From Pelargonium cotyledonis (Eukaryota > Streptophyta > Magnoliopsida > Geraniales > Geraniaceae): DNA of 26,490 nt. Shown one piece after another: positions 11,881 to 23,060 of the stretch. The stretch covers positions 1-26,490 of the forward strand of contig JAYMTA010000585.1 in NCBI GenBank assembly GCA_036897625.1, written 5' to 3'. Position numbers and translations under genes: made by a program. Positions within the stretch are counted from its first letter, which is position 1. Each line of letters starts with the position of its first letter. Under the pieces are notes generated by a model. The model was not told the DNA's origin, made no database searches, and worked only from the letters and a program-made list of their open reading frames with translations.

Positions 11881-12180
11881 GGAGCTCTCACAAATGGCAA
11901 CTCGTAGGCGTGAAGCGCACTGCGTTAGGTAAGAATCACGTTACGATGACAGTTCTTTGGAGATTGTCAGTCGATCATTTTCAGTCTGTCACATCAGTTA
12001 TTGGCTAATACAAAAGACATTTACGTGCCCGTCCAACACTATTGAATCACGTTACAGAAGACAAACGCTAAGCGTGCTATGCCAACACTACCTACCATAC
12101 TACGATGTTTGGCACGCTACGCAAATCTATCCAGTTGGCCACTTCATATCAGGATGAGGAGGCAACGGGAGACTTGAAAC
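11881..12180. repeat. Less AT-rich block with short direct and inverted repeats
   Basis: A block with higher GC than its surroundings. It holds an exact 12-bp direct repeat, GAATCACGTTAC, at 11933-11944 and 12044-12055, and an imperfect inverted repeat with AGCGTGC (12071-12077) facing GCACGCT (12112-12118), extended inward by CCAACA facing TGTTTGG. No coding capacity is recognised. It may be a worn repeat or a former regulatory or mobile sequence; the class is not identifiable from sequence alone. Confidence 0.3.
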
Positions 12181-13347
12181 CCAGTATCTGTCATTCATGT
12201 CTTGAGATAGAGTAAATATACATAAGCATGGCTTGGGGGGAGAAGCCACAAAACATTGGTTCCCACAAGAGCATTAGTTGTTAGCTGACTCAAAACTCAA
12301 AACTCAAAAAGACAAGTTTGCATTAGAATATAGAGGTCAACTTGCTCTAGGGTCTAGGATCAATCAAGTACAGCTAGTAATGACTTGGAAACGATATTCT
12401 CGTATTCACAGTACAAAGTGGGTGAAAATCAAATCGAAAAGAAACAATCCATGCATGAAATGAATTAACTATTGGTATTTGAGTCAAACTAATATCAAAT
12501 GGGTTCTTGAAAAGGCGAAAGAGGTAATTTCTTCGGGTTTTACGCTGACTCACTTCCAAGTACATGAGAAAAAAAGAAATCTAGAAGAAGCAGTACTATA
12601 TACTAAATTTTACCCACAGGGCAGGCAAATAAACTCCTGATACTCAACAGTATAATTTTCAAAATGCCATAACCACCACCCCTCAAATATTTAAACATCC
12701 ATATACATGTACACATCAAATATAAAAAATTTATGAAACAAAATAGAGATTCAATATTTAAACACATATGTCTAACAAATATGAAATAAAGATCATAACT
12801 TAATAAGTGCCACAAACATTCAAATATGATTAACACGTTCCTAAGATAGTTTAAATGGTCAAAGTTTGAAAATTATTGTTAAATGCTAAGAGGTTTTGTG
12901 TGTGTGTGTGTACGGGTTTCAGGTTCCACTCCAGGAGGTTTTAATAAATCCCCCCACAAGGACTAACTTTTCCCCTTCCCCAATCCTCGCTTAAGCGGGG
13001 AGTACATGCCCCACTCAGGCTGGGTATTTGTGGGTTGCAGCTTTTCCCCACTTGATGATCATCCTTATAAAACATGAAACTATGATCCCCACTCATATAT
13101 TTCACAAAGCAAAAGATGAGCAGTCAGATTGCAAGAACAACAGTAGCATTAATATTTCTTTCAAAATTCATCTCAAATATGTGTTGAAGAGTAAATCCTA
13201 AAAAACCTTTAACACACTCACAGAAGGCTAGCTTGTTAAGCCTCATCTATATGTAACTCTTCTTCACTTTGACATGTAAAGCTTCATAACAAATCTGTAT
13301 TACCTACCTAGTCGCTGTTTCTACTAGGCTGGAACTTACTTCATGCT
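12181..13347. other. 3' flank of SAWADEE gene, with (TG)n and a C-rich island
   Basis: No gene is supported between 12181 and the SAWADEE stop codon at 13348. The right-hand part (about 13080-13347) is probably the 3'UTR of the minus-strand SAWADEE gene. A short (TG)n tract occupies 12897-12911. Next to it, 12930-13055 is unusually rich in C runs and contains the near-palindrome TCCTCGCTTAAGCGGGGA (12984-13001). Confidence 0.4.
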
Positions 13348-16300
13348 TCACTGATTTTGAGAGCAGGTACGAGGGAGATCCCTGAGCCGTGGAGAAAACC
13401 GCTTCTCTTGTGTATGAGAAGAAACCAATTTCCTCTTCTGGCTTCTGCTACTAATACCAGTGCCTGCAATACATAATACTTCATCTGAAATCATTCCAAA
13501 GCTTAAAGAAGTGGTTATGAAGAGAAAACTAGAATGATAAAACCCAAGCAACATACAGAATGAACATAGACATAATATATGATTCTGGAAAATAGAAACT
13601 ACAGAGCATCATTGGTTCATTAACATAACCTTCAGTTTGAGGGGTATATTCAACAGCATGAGATGTCTGCTTCTTGTTCCCTTGCTTAGATGGCAAGATA
13701 ATAATCTCAGTCTCAAGGGATGAGGGGACTGGTTTCTTCTTCGATGTACTGCTCTTTTTTTCTGACAATTTGCTGTGAGAGGCAGTGAGATTTCCTTCAG
13801 AAAAATTTAGCTTCGTAAAAGGGGCTGGCAGATGCTCTTCGAGCCCTAGTTCAACATTCTCAGTCGAGATTTCTTTTTTTTCACTAACTGCTGAGCGTGT
13901 CAACCTTCTTTGGTTGGTTGATCCCCTTAATGCCACATCTTCAGTGCAGATATTCTGGTGAACATAGGAAGTTGGAATTTCAGCCTCCTTCTGGATTGTC
14001 GAGCGAGTCACCCTAGTTGTTCGAGTAGTCTGGCTCAGTGCTACTGAACTTGCACCAGAATTAGCAGGTTTTAATGTTATATTATCAGTTTTCCATTCCT
14101 TAACAGATCTTCCAGAAGATGGTTCCAGTAAATGAGCTTTCACTCCAGAACCCTGCTTAGTCGGTATTTGTGGTTTTGGCGTATCAAGAGATTCTGAAAC
14201 TACTGGAGCAGAAGCAGTTGACATTGTTGAGGAAAGCTTAGTTTTCAAATACTTTTGATCGCTGGTAAAGAAATTAGAAAGTTTAGTCCCATTCATAGCC
14301 GTAACAGAGGTAGTAGATGACATCAACGAGGCTAGAGCTGCACGAGCAGCAAGAGGACTGAGCTGTGAAATATTTTCATGTTTTTCTTGGATGGATGGTT
14401 GAGGTGCTGGGGCATCCTTAACTTCTTTTTCTGCTAGCGATTTACTTGAACTCCGAGTTGACCTTCTCACACTATTTTGATGAACATGACCTTTGACATG
14501 GGAATTATTTCTTTTAGATCGTAATTGTCCCTTTATATCAACTGTACAAGCAGCAAGTAGCAGAGTGAGTATTTCAAAAATGACAATCATACAAACATTT
14601 ATAAACAAGAATAATAACAAACATAGATACTTAGAAACTTTTAAGTGTTACATGATCTGAAATCCAAGAAATGGTTCAGAAAACATTTAGATGGTCAAGG
14701 GTTAGATAAATGATACCAAAGAAAGACGTCTATGGTCTTTATCTAACCTCGCAATCACAATTTGTTTTTGTCAAGTGTCGTTCAATAGATTGAAGAGGAT
14801 ATTTTGCTGTTCTTTTTAGAATAATGCGATATTTTCTAGGCTTCACACACCGCCCCTTCTGTACAGGATAAGAAAATCGTAATCCGTCACAAAAGTTAAG
14901 GTGACAAGATTTGACCTCAGAACCTTTGATTCTTATGCTAACACCCCTAATCTTCTAGGCAACCCTTGCCAGTGAATCTAAGATTAGATACATTATAAGG
15001 ACCAGTTCAGATGCTAAATATTTGTGTATGAAGTAAGAAATTAAAATCTTAAAATGTATCAATTGATTTTTATGCTAGCTTTTATAAGAGCACTACTTAT
15101 GTTTTCAGTTACTAATATGATCTTTCTTAGTCAATGCTGTAATTTAAAGCCTTGTACTTCCAGCAAAAGGGCGATGAATTTGAATATTGGGAGACATATT
15201 TGGCCTTTTCATACTGAAATGTCAACCTTATTAGTCCGCAAGAGGTCTACTAGTAAACTGGATTGCCTACACAATATTACAGAATATACTTGGATGGATA
15301 AGCATAAAGTTAAGTAGAAGCACCTGAGAAACTAATCAGGATGTATTAGGATGATAACTCAAAAGTTAAAATTGCCATCGTATGCATTACCTGCCTTAAA
15401 AATGATGGCATTCAAAAAAACAATAGTATTTACTTTGGGTCGGAAGAGTATTTGATCCACTCAATCTACCAGTTCAGTCGCAGACAAAATGATATGCATT
15501 GAAGTTAATATAGGACCTCCAATCAGACTATCCATAGCACTTGTACTCTGAAGTGTTTATACCATTACCGCAGTCGATGATTGACTGCATTTATCAATTA
15601 TCAAACTGATGATGTTAAGATAAGGGTGCCTACCTTTAACACCCAATAAAATGTCTCCAGCAATTCCCTTGGATCCATCAGTTGAATTGGTGATCTGTTC
15701 TATTTGCTGATCAAGCAACACATTAAGATCTAGTTCACCATCAAGATCCTCAGAAACTGATGAAAAGGGAGATGAAGAAGGCGAATCTGTGCTTTTAATC
15801 ATTTTCGAGAACTTATCAATGGTTGGATGGAGATTGATACTTTTGGTGGCTAGTTTCATAATTGAACCAGAAGGAACTGTTATGGTTCCACCGTTTAGGT
15901 CTCGGTGAAGCCATTTGATCACAAAAGTGCACCTACAGTATATTTTCTTTGAGTGTCTTACTCTTGAAACCTGCCAACGAGTTGCAAAGTGAATTAAATT
16001 AATAGAAAAAGCTTATGAGTAAAACAAACTTGAATTAAAGCTGATATGAGAGTATGCTGTTAGAACTGAAACACAATACACTAAATTACAGATTAAAATT
16101 GTATCTTTTGTTAGTATCTAGATGATATTTAAAGGCAGAATTACCAAATTCACAAAAATTGTCAGCATTAGTTAGATTCTTACAAACAAATCGTTACTAA
16201 GAGCTTCCTAAAATTACAATGTTCACTAGAATAGAGTGTTCTGTAGAGTGGAAATAAATTATTTAATGCGACTTCATGATGTTGTAGTATCTTTTGCTGA

Positions 16301-17685
16301 CACTGCACAGTGCACTCAGATTCACATAGACTATTGGTGGCAAATTTCACAATGTTTCTCTTAAGGGCAGTTAATGAAATAGTTAATAGAGCTCATCTCC
16401 AGAACTAGAGCTTGCAACTTGGGTGTAAAGCTGAAAAACCTAACCCTATCTGACCCGAAAGATATTTGGATTCATAGATCAAAACCCAAGGAAAAATAAG
16501 AACTCCTACATCTAAAGTCCCTTAATTACTAGTTAGCAAGAACTGGTTTTAATATCAATCTTAAGCCGATCTCTTTCTATCGTCCAAATAAATGCATTTT
16601 TTTACACGATTTGAAATTTGTCAAACTAGTCATGATTACAAATTCTGTTTCAATAGAATCATAAAATTAATGTTAGCTAGATATTTTTATGCATTTATAA
16701 ATCATGAATTCACGAGTGGATTTAACATGAAATTAGCCTCTAGGGAGCAGAAAGAATGTATACCTCCTCCACCTCAGCATCATAGAAGAGGCTCTTAGAT
16801 TTTGACTTATCGGCAGCAAGAACACGATCACCCTGCATTATGTGAGAGCAATCATCGCCTTTAAGAGGAACAGAACGGAAGCGGAGACAAGCCAATGCTT
16901 CTTCATCCTGAACTAATATATCTTCTGATTCGTCGCTCTCAAAACATATGTCGAGACCAACTCCAGTTGAACTGCGCACACAATCAAGAACCATAATTAA
17001 TGCTTCCCTAATTGTTCAAGTTCAAAGCTTACTAAACTCAGTTAAATAAACATATAACAAAAATGTAAACAACTTCTCTCAACTACAACCTGTGTAACTG
17101 AACTCACTACTCATCTTATCATCAAGAGACTACAAATTTTCCACCCCAAAACAAACACAAAATAGGATAGCAGTAAAGAGTCACCAATGCATACAAATTT
17201 AGCTTGTATAATTCAACAATGAGGTTTCAAACACAAAGAGACATTCCCAAGACAAAGTGTCAGCTAATAAAACAAGGACTTGTAAATTCATAAATATAGC
17301 TCATATTCCACAACAAATATCATATTTTTATTCTAGAAAATTGCTAACAAACTGAGATATTAACAACCCATGATCCTGATACAGATAAAAATTGAAACCC
17401 AGATACCAAAAGATCCATTGATCATCAATGTACAGAAAACCCAAAATCATTTTATTAAAAAAAATGAAGATTGAAGCAATTTGACACAATGTTGACTGAA
17501 CAAACAAAAAAAAAACACTAAAACCACATACCCCCAATGACCCGGTAATAGAAATGGCAAAAGAGGGTTAATAGAGAGAATCCTGAAGCTGACCTGAGAG
17601 AGACCTGACATGGGTGCCAAGAGGAGTCCTCTTTGCGCATGGCTTCGAACTCCAAAACAGCCCCCCCTTCTCCGAGAGCCGCCAT
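13348..17685 (-). CDS. SAWADEE-domain chromatin protein, 554 aa, five exons
   Basis: Coding exons are 17685-17594, 16971-16764, 15970-15634, 14541-13630 and 13463-13348, with GT-AG introns of 622, 793, 1092 and 166 nt; the frame is kept throughout. The SAWADEE (paired tudor-like) domain covers about residues 8-140, starting VLEFEAMRKEDSSWHPCQV, then GDRVLA, LFYDAEVEEV and RVRHSKKIYCRCTF; the H-x5-C-x-C pattern (H106, C112, C114) matches the zinc-site region of SHH1, a reader of histone H3 methylation in RNA-directed DNA methylation. There is no homeodomain, so this is not SHH1 itself. The tail (150-554) is Ser/Lys-rich and looks disordered, with RRSTRS (238-243), RVTRS (389-393), RRLTRS (424-429) and a basic C-terminus containing RFSPRL and LPRT. 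Likely nuclear. The start was chosen because the tiny first exon completes the domain and splices in frame. Specific function unknown. Confidence 0.85.
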
Positions 17686-18260
17686 TGGAGCTCACTGCAG
17701 CTTTGACGAACCCTCCTCCTGTGCGATTACACAGAGATTGTGCTGAATATTTTTAGTCATCAGTGAGTAGTTTCAACTGTAATAAATTAAAAAAAATGAA
17801 AAATTATTGTCTGAGAAGTGAAAAGTTAATTTAATTTACTTGATCATTATTAAATTGCTACTGTTCAAGAACAGTGTGGATTGAATTGGAGCTTGCAGGA
17901 CAGTAATGGTGATTGAGCTCAGCTCGGTAGCCTCAGCTGATCTGAGACACTGTTATTGGGCTGTTGTTAAGGCCCATTTAAAACACAATGATAGGCCTAT
18001 TACAGTTGGGCCTGAAAGTGTTGTGAATTTATGTTGATCACGTGGGTGAATGAATGAAGTCACGTGCGTAGCAATGGAACATGGACAAGCGTTAAAGTTA
18101 ACGACTACGTACAATGTTGTCGGATTCGGATTGTTGGAGTGTTCACAATCGGTGGCCGCCCATTGCATATTTCAAATTGCTACTACGTGACAAATATTTT
18201 ATTTAGCCAATCAAATTCTCGACCCTACATCACACATTTTCCTCGAGACACGTAATTTTT
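17686..18260 (-). promoter_or_regulatory. Upstream region of SAWADEE gene with ACGT-core cluster
   Basis: Within about 220 bp lie two CACGTG G-boxes (18039-18044, in the context ATCACGTGGG, and 18061-18066), TACGTA (18106-18111), ACGTGAC (18185-18191) and ACACGTAA (18248-18255). These ACGT cores are typical sites for bZIP and bHLH factors and for abscisic-acid or light responses. They are 350-570 bp from the SAWADEE start and about 1.3 kb or more from the HSP70 transcription start, so they more likely serve the former. No clear TATA box is seen for the SAWADEE gene. Confidence 0.35.
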
Positions 18261-19320
18261 TGAAGTCGGTTTACTACTAAATTTTGGAGGAGTCTGATTG
18301 TCGAGTCGATTTTGATGAAGTTTTGTCAAACTAACAAATAAATATCTGCTTACGGTTTAACACTCAAACTTATTTCATTAAATTTATGTCACATGGCAAG
18401 ATTTGTTCACTTATCTTAGTGTAGTAATTGACTATGAGAGTTCTCGGTGTTCGATATTATTAAGTTCAAATTCAACTTAATAAATTTGATAATTCTCATA
18501 AGAACATCACCAACACATAATCAGATTCAATGAGGAATTTGAGATCACTTTGAGGGTACTTCACAAAAGATCTTATCATTGAGTTTTTCATGTCACATCG
18601 CTTCAATAAGGTTCATTTCACGCTTGGTCATAATTTTCATCAACACCTAGCTTGTTAACGTGAGATATTCGATTGACACTTCTAACACTCGGTGCACTTG
18701 GAACCACCACAGCTCGCTCGAGATTGTTTAATATGATTCGAAGAGGTTGTGCTGAAATTTAAAGACCATATACAAGGAGTAAATATTTTAGTGGCATGGT
18801 TATGTGCACAATCTTGGGGACAAGGTACACTTTGTTGGTAAGCTTTTAGACTCTGATTATTCGTGACATCATTATGATGAAACATGAGAAGCCTCTCTCA
18901 ACGACACTCCCAACACTGCATAGTAGTGTCTCGTTTGCATAATTAATCATCTCCAAAAGGGGCAGAAGCCGAAACCCTTATATATGAAAATATGTGTTTA
19001 TTACAAATTGTGGCACACCACTTTTCTGACTAACTTTGGCTAACTAGTGAGAAAACAGAGCCAACGAATCTCAGAGGCTTGACGGAAAATGTTAAGTTTT
19101 TTGTTTAGTGTCTTTTTTTGTTTATGTAAATAACTTGCGGTTAGTGTCTATGCTACAAGAGTAGCACACAATTTAGATATCTTGGATAAAAAATGTTTCG
19201 CAAAAAGTACGATTTATAAAAATGAAAACGGAACACTTTTGTAGTGATGTAACAATTCGAAGGATCAACCAATTTATTATAACGATATTACAAATAAATT
19301 TGAAACCAACCGTAAGGCGA
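18261..19320. other. Intergenic DNA with no recognised gene
   Basis: About 1 kb between the SAWADEE upstream region and the HSP70 promoter. The composition is mixed and only short frames are present. No tRNA, repeat family or domain could be assigned with confidence. Confidence 0.35.
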
Positions 19321-19326
19321 CACGTG
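19321..19326 (+). promoter_or_regulatory. G-box / ABRE-like site upstream of HSP70
   Basis: CACGTG within GACACGTGTA, about 215 bp upstream of the HSP70 TATA box. The palindromic ACACGTGT context fits bZIP (ABRE-binding) or bHLH sites. Function is inferred from the motif. Confidence 0.4.
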
Positions 19327-19510
19327 TAACAAACTAAAGTACTAACCTACCCCTAGTTCGGTTCCAATTGGAAAAACTTGGACGAGTCCGTGGACAGCAC
19401 AGAGACGCGGGGGCTAACCAATTCACATTAGGAAAATACTTTGACAAAAACAAATCTGGAGCCGTCAATTTCCCTGCTACGGATCGGACGGCTCCGCTTA
19501 TCTACGGTCA

Positions 19511-19523
19511 GAACATTCTCGAA
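19511..19523 (+). promoter_or_regulatory. Heat-shock element (three alternating GAA units)
   Basis: GAACATTCTCGAA contains three perfectly spaced units in alternating orientation (GAA-nn-TTC-nn-GAA), the minimal high-affinity site for a trimeric heat-shock factor. It ends 16 bp before the HSP70 TATA box, the usual placement. It implies that this HSP70, even if constitutively expressed, can be raised by heat or proteotoxic stress. A CCAAT box lies upstream at 19418-19422. Confidence 0.75.
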
Positions 19524-19539
19524 TTCAAAACACTGACCC

Positions 19540-19547
19540 TATAAATA
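19540..19547 (+). promoter_or_regulatory. TATA box of HSP70
   Basis: TATAAATA, about 120 bp ahead of the HSP70 ATG. Initiation would be near 19570. The predicted leader begins with a telo-box, AAACCCTAA (19579-19587), common in highly expressed plant housekeeping genes, and continues pyrimidine-rich to the start codon. Confidence 0.75.
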
Positions 19548-19658
19548 TCTCTCTTCCACGACCTTGCTCGGCCACTTGAAACCCTAACATTTCCTCGCTA
19601 CTACTCTGTTCCTCTTCTTCTTCATTGCCGTCTTTCTCAGAGAAGAGAGCCAGCAGTA

Positions 19659-22336
19659 ATGGCAGGCAAAGGAGAAGGGCCCGCCATCGGTATCGATCTC
19701 GGTACCACCTACTCTTGCGTCGGAGTTTGGCAGCACGACCGTGTCGAGATCATCGCCAACGACCAGGGTAACAGAACCACCCCGTCTTATGTTGCCTTCA
19801 CCGACACTGAGAGGTTGATCGGTGATGCCGCCAAGAACCAGGTCGCCATGAACCCCATTAACACAGTATTCGGTAAGATCTGAGCTCTGTTTTTCTCAAT
19901 TTACAACCCTGTCTAGCTACTTAGATCTGTATCATAACGTTTGGATCTGGATCTGTGTTCTTGTATCCATGTTTCGTTTTTGTATGTTAGTTTCTCAACT
20001 GAATAACTTGCAGTAGTGTTCTCATGCTGCTGTTGAATTGGTTATATGGTATTTACTGTAGTTAGATCCATGTTTGGATCTTGTGGTTCCAGTTAGATTC
20101 TATTCAACATTCTGAATTTGATTTAGGTCTTGATTTCATACTGCTGACTGTGATCTATTAGAGTTTTTATTTAGATTTGCATGTATGATCTGTTGCTGCA
20201 GAGAATAAAATTTGAATTTTCTATCTTGATCTTGTAGTGATACTCTTTAGCTCAGCATGAACTTATAGTTAACTTGTGATGTCTTAATTATACAGGCTTA
20301 CAAATTCACTCTGATCTAACCTGTAGTAGTAAATGTTTTTGATACTGTTGTTTATCTTTGGATTTTAGTTTGTTTTCTTAGCATGAAATACTATAGCTTG
20401 TTTTCAAGTTTTAACTAAATTATCTGACTTTAACTGATATTGGAGTTAGCACTATTAGATGTATTGCTTTTGTGTCTGCATACGAAGTTGTGTTGTTTTA
20501 TGCTTGTCCCTAGTGTTACTCTGTTTTGTGCTTTGTGTTCGGGTTAACTATTATAATAAAATTTTAAATTGATTTCTAATTATATATCTTTGTTAATTGC
20601 CAACAGATGCCAAGAGGTTGATTGGCAGGCGATTTAGCGATGCCTCTGTTCAGAGTGATATTAAGTTGTGGCCATTCAAGGTTACTCCTGGACCTGGGGA
20701 GAAGCCTATGATCACTGTCAGCTACAAGGGTGAAGAGAAAACCTTTGCTGCTGAGGAGATATCATCCATGGTTTTGATCAAGATGCGTGAAATTGCTGAG
20801 GCTTACCTTGGCTCCACAATTAAGAATGCCGTGGTCACTGTTCCAGCCTACTTCAATGACTCCCAGCGTCAGGCAACCAAGGATGCTGGTGTCATTGCTG
20901 GAATCAATGTTCTACGTATTATCAATGAGCCCACAGCTGCTGCTATTGCCTATGGTTTGGACAAGAAGGCCACCAGTGTTGGTGAGAAGAATGTCTTGAT
21001 CTTTGACCTTGGAGGTGGTACCTTTGATGTCTCTCTTCTCACCATTGAAGAGGGTATCTTTGAGGTCAAGGCCACTGCTGGTGACACCCATCTTGGAGGT
21101 GAAGATTTTGACAACAGAATGGTCAACCACTTTGTTCAGGAGTTCAAGAGGAAGAACAAGAAGGATATCAGTGGCAACCCAAGAGCCCTTAGGAGGTTGA
21201 GGACATCTTGTGAGAGGGCGAAGAGAACTCTTTCGTCCACTGCTCAGACTACCATTGAGATTGACTCTTTGTACGAGGGAATTGACTTCTACTCCACCAT
21301 TACCCGTGCCAGATTCGAGGAGCTTAACATGGATCTTTTCAGGAAGTGCATGGAGCCAGTTGAAAAGTGTTTGAGGGATGCCAAGATGGACAAGAGCACA
21401 GTCCATGATGTTGTGCTTGTTGGTGGATCCACCAGGATTCCCAAGGTCCAGCAGCTTCTCCAGGACTTCTTCAATGGAAAGGAGCTTTGCAAGAGCATCA
21501 ACCCTGATGAGGCTGTTGCCTATGGTGCTGCAGTCCAGGCTGCTATCTTGAGCGGTGAGGGTAACGAGAAGGTTCAGGATCTCCTGCTTTTGGATGTTAC
21601 CCCACTCTCTTTGGGTCTTGAGACTGCCGGAGGTGTGATGACTGTATTGATCCCAAGAAACACCACCATCCCCACCAAGAAGGAACAAGTCTTCTCAACC
21701 TACTCTGACAACCAACCTGGTGTGTTGATTCAGGTCTATGAAGGAGAAAGAACCAGAACCCGTGACAACAACTTGCTGGGCAAATTTGAGCTCTCTGGTA
21801 TTCCTCCTGCTCCCAGGGGAGTCCCTCAGATCACAGTGTGCTTTGACATTGATGCCAATGGTATTCTAAATGTTTCCGCTGAGGACAAGACCACAGGACA
21901 GAAGAACAAGATCACCATTACCAATGACAAGGGAAGGCTCTCAAAGGACGAGATTGAGAAGATGGTTCAGGAGGCAGAGAAGTACAAGTCAGAGGACGAG
22001 GAGCACAAGAAGAAGGTCGAGGCCAAGAACGCCTTGGAGAACTACGCTTACAACATGAGGAACACCATCAAGGATGAGAAGATCGGCGAGAAGCTCTCTC
22101 CAGCAGACAAGAAGAAGATTGAGGATGCCATTGAGTCCGCCATTCAATGGGTGGACAGCAAACAGCTTGCTGAGGCCGATGAGTTCGAAGACAAGATGAA
22201 GGAGTTGGAGAGCATCTGCAACCCAATCATTGCCAAGATGTACCAAGGAGCTGGAGGAGAGGCCGCTGGAATGGATGATGATGTTCCCACCGGAGGCAGC
22301 AGCGGTGCTGGTCCTAAGATCGAGGAAGTCGACTAA
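19659..22336 (+). CDS. HSP70: Cytosolic heat shock cognate 70 kDa protein (HSP70), 647 aa
   Basis: An ATP-dependent chaperone of the cytosol and nucleus that binds hydrophobic stretches of unfolded clients, working with J-proteins and exchange factors. Exons are 19659-19872 and 20607-22336; a 734-nt intron interrupts codon 72 (Asp), a position I recall as shared by plant cytosolic HSP70 genes. All three family signatures are present: IDLGTTYS near the N-terminus, [14 protein letters not shown] near residue 200 and [14 protein letters not shown] near 335. The nucleotide-binding domain (about 1-385) is followed by the substrate-binding domain, the helical lid and a tail ending in EEVD, which binds TPR co-chaperones such as HOP and marks a cytosolic, not ER or organellar, member. 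Length and sequence are normal for the HSC70 group, and no defect is seen. The promoter has a heat-shock element, TATA box and telo-box. Confidence 0.98.
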
Positions 22337-22789
22337 ATTATCTCGCCCCCCTTCTCTTGTTCGTTTGGGGTTTTATCTTTTGGTTCTATAGTTGTATTTT
22401 TTTGCTATTAGTTTGATGGATGCTGGGTTTTGTGGACACATTATGGGGTTCCTTTAAATATTATGTTTTTTTAGTTAAATATATTGTGCTGTTGCCTGAG
22501 CATTCAGCTTTTGGCCATTTCTGAGTCTCTCGTTTCGTTATTGTTGTTTTCTCATTTACTTGGCTTGCTATGGTTGGTATTGAATTTTTAGTTGCGATTC
22601 CAACTGAAAAAACCACCCCAATTGAGTAACGAATCTTTTGTCCGCCACTATCTACAGATCCACACAGTGGAGTCCTCACCATGACATGGGAAATATACTG
22701 TCTCCCAGTCCCACCACTCATGAACAAGCTGTACTTTTCTGTGGCACAATAATTTAGCTTTATCTCATACTTTGATGTGTACAGTGCCA
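22337..22789 (+). other. HSP70 3'UTR and downstream flank
   Basis: T-rich DNA downstream of the HSP70 stop codon, fitting a plant 3'UTR over the first 150-200 nt. No canonical AATAAA is seen; variants such as TTTAAATATT occur near 22454-22463. No gene is supported here. Confidence 0.4.
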
Positions 22790-23060
22790 ATCATCGCCAA
22801 TGTGTACGTGTTATTTTACATGATCAGTCGTGTCATGACACACCAGATCACGCGCAATTAAGGATGTAATTATAAATCATAACATGTCAATTGTGTTTGA
22901 TAGTGTCGTGTCAAATGTTGGTTCTATCGTGCATTAATAATGTGTTAAGAGTTGTGTTCATCAAAATCGTGTCGTGCCAACGTGACTCATTTAGTCACCG
23001 TGCTAAGAGTCATGTTCATGTTTTGTATTATGTTTGTGTCGGACCATATAATACGTTTAC
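22790..23060. repeat. Degenerate dispersed repeat with GTGTCGTGTC-type phrases
   Basis: The stretch is studded with variants of CGTGTC/GTGTCGTGTC: the perfect palindrome GTGTCATGACAC (22830-22841), GTGTCGTGTC (22904-22913), ATCGTGTCGTGCC and GTCATGTTCATG. Such phrases mark a widespread, poorly classified repeat of plant intergenic DNA. Copies here are diverged, and I could not define termini or a target-site duplication, so the class (non-autonomous DNA transposon or other) is open. Confidence 0.4.

Noticed and set aside
17447-17695. An 82-codon frame starting MSSNGGSRRRGG at the SAWADEE first exon
   Set aside because: It begins at a GTG and is in the wrong frame. The frame starting at the ATG at 17685 encodes the first part of the SAWADEE domain and splices in phase.
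18400-18960. A stretch that at first looked like part of an old LTR-type element
   Set aside because: No paired terminal repeats, primer site or recognisable protein domain could be seen, so no element is called.
20912-21688. A 258-codon open frame antisense to HSP70
   Set aside because: Long antisense frames are a known by-product of codon use in HSP70 genes; it has no recognisable domain and lies wholly inside a clearly conserved coding exon.
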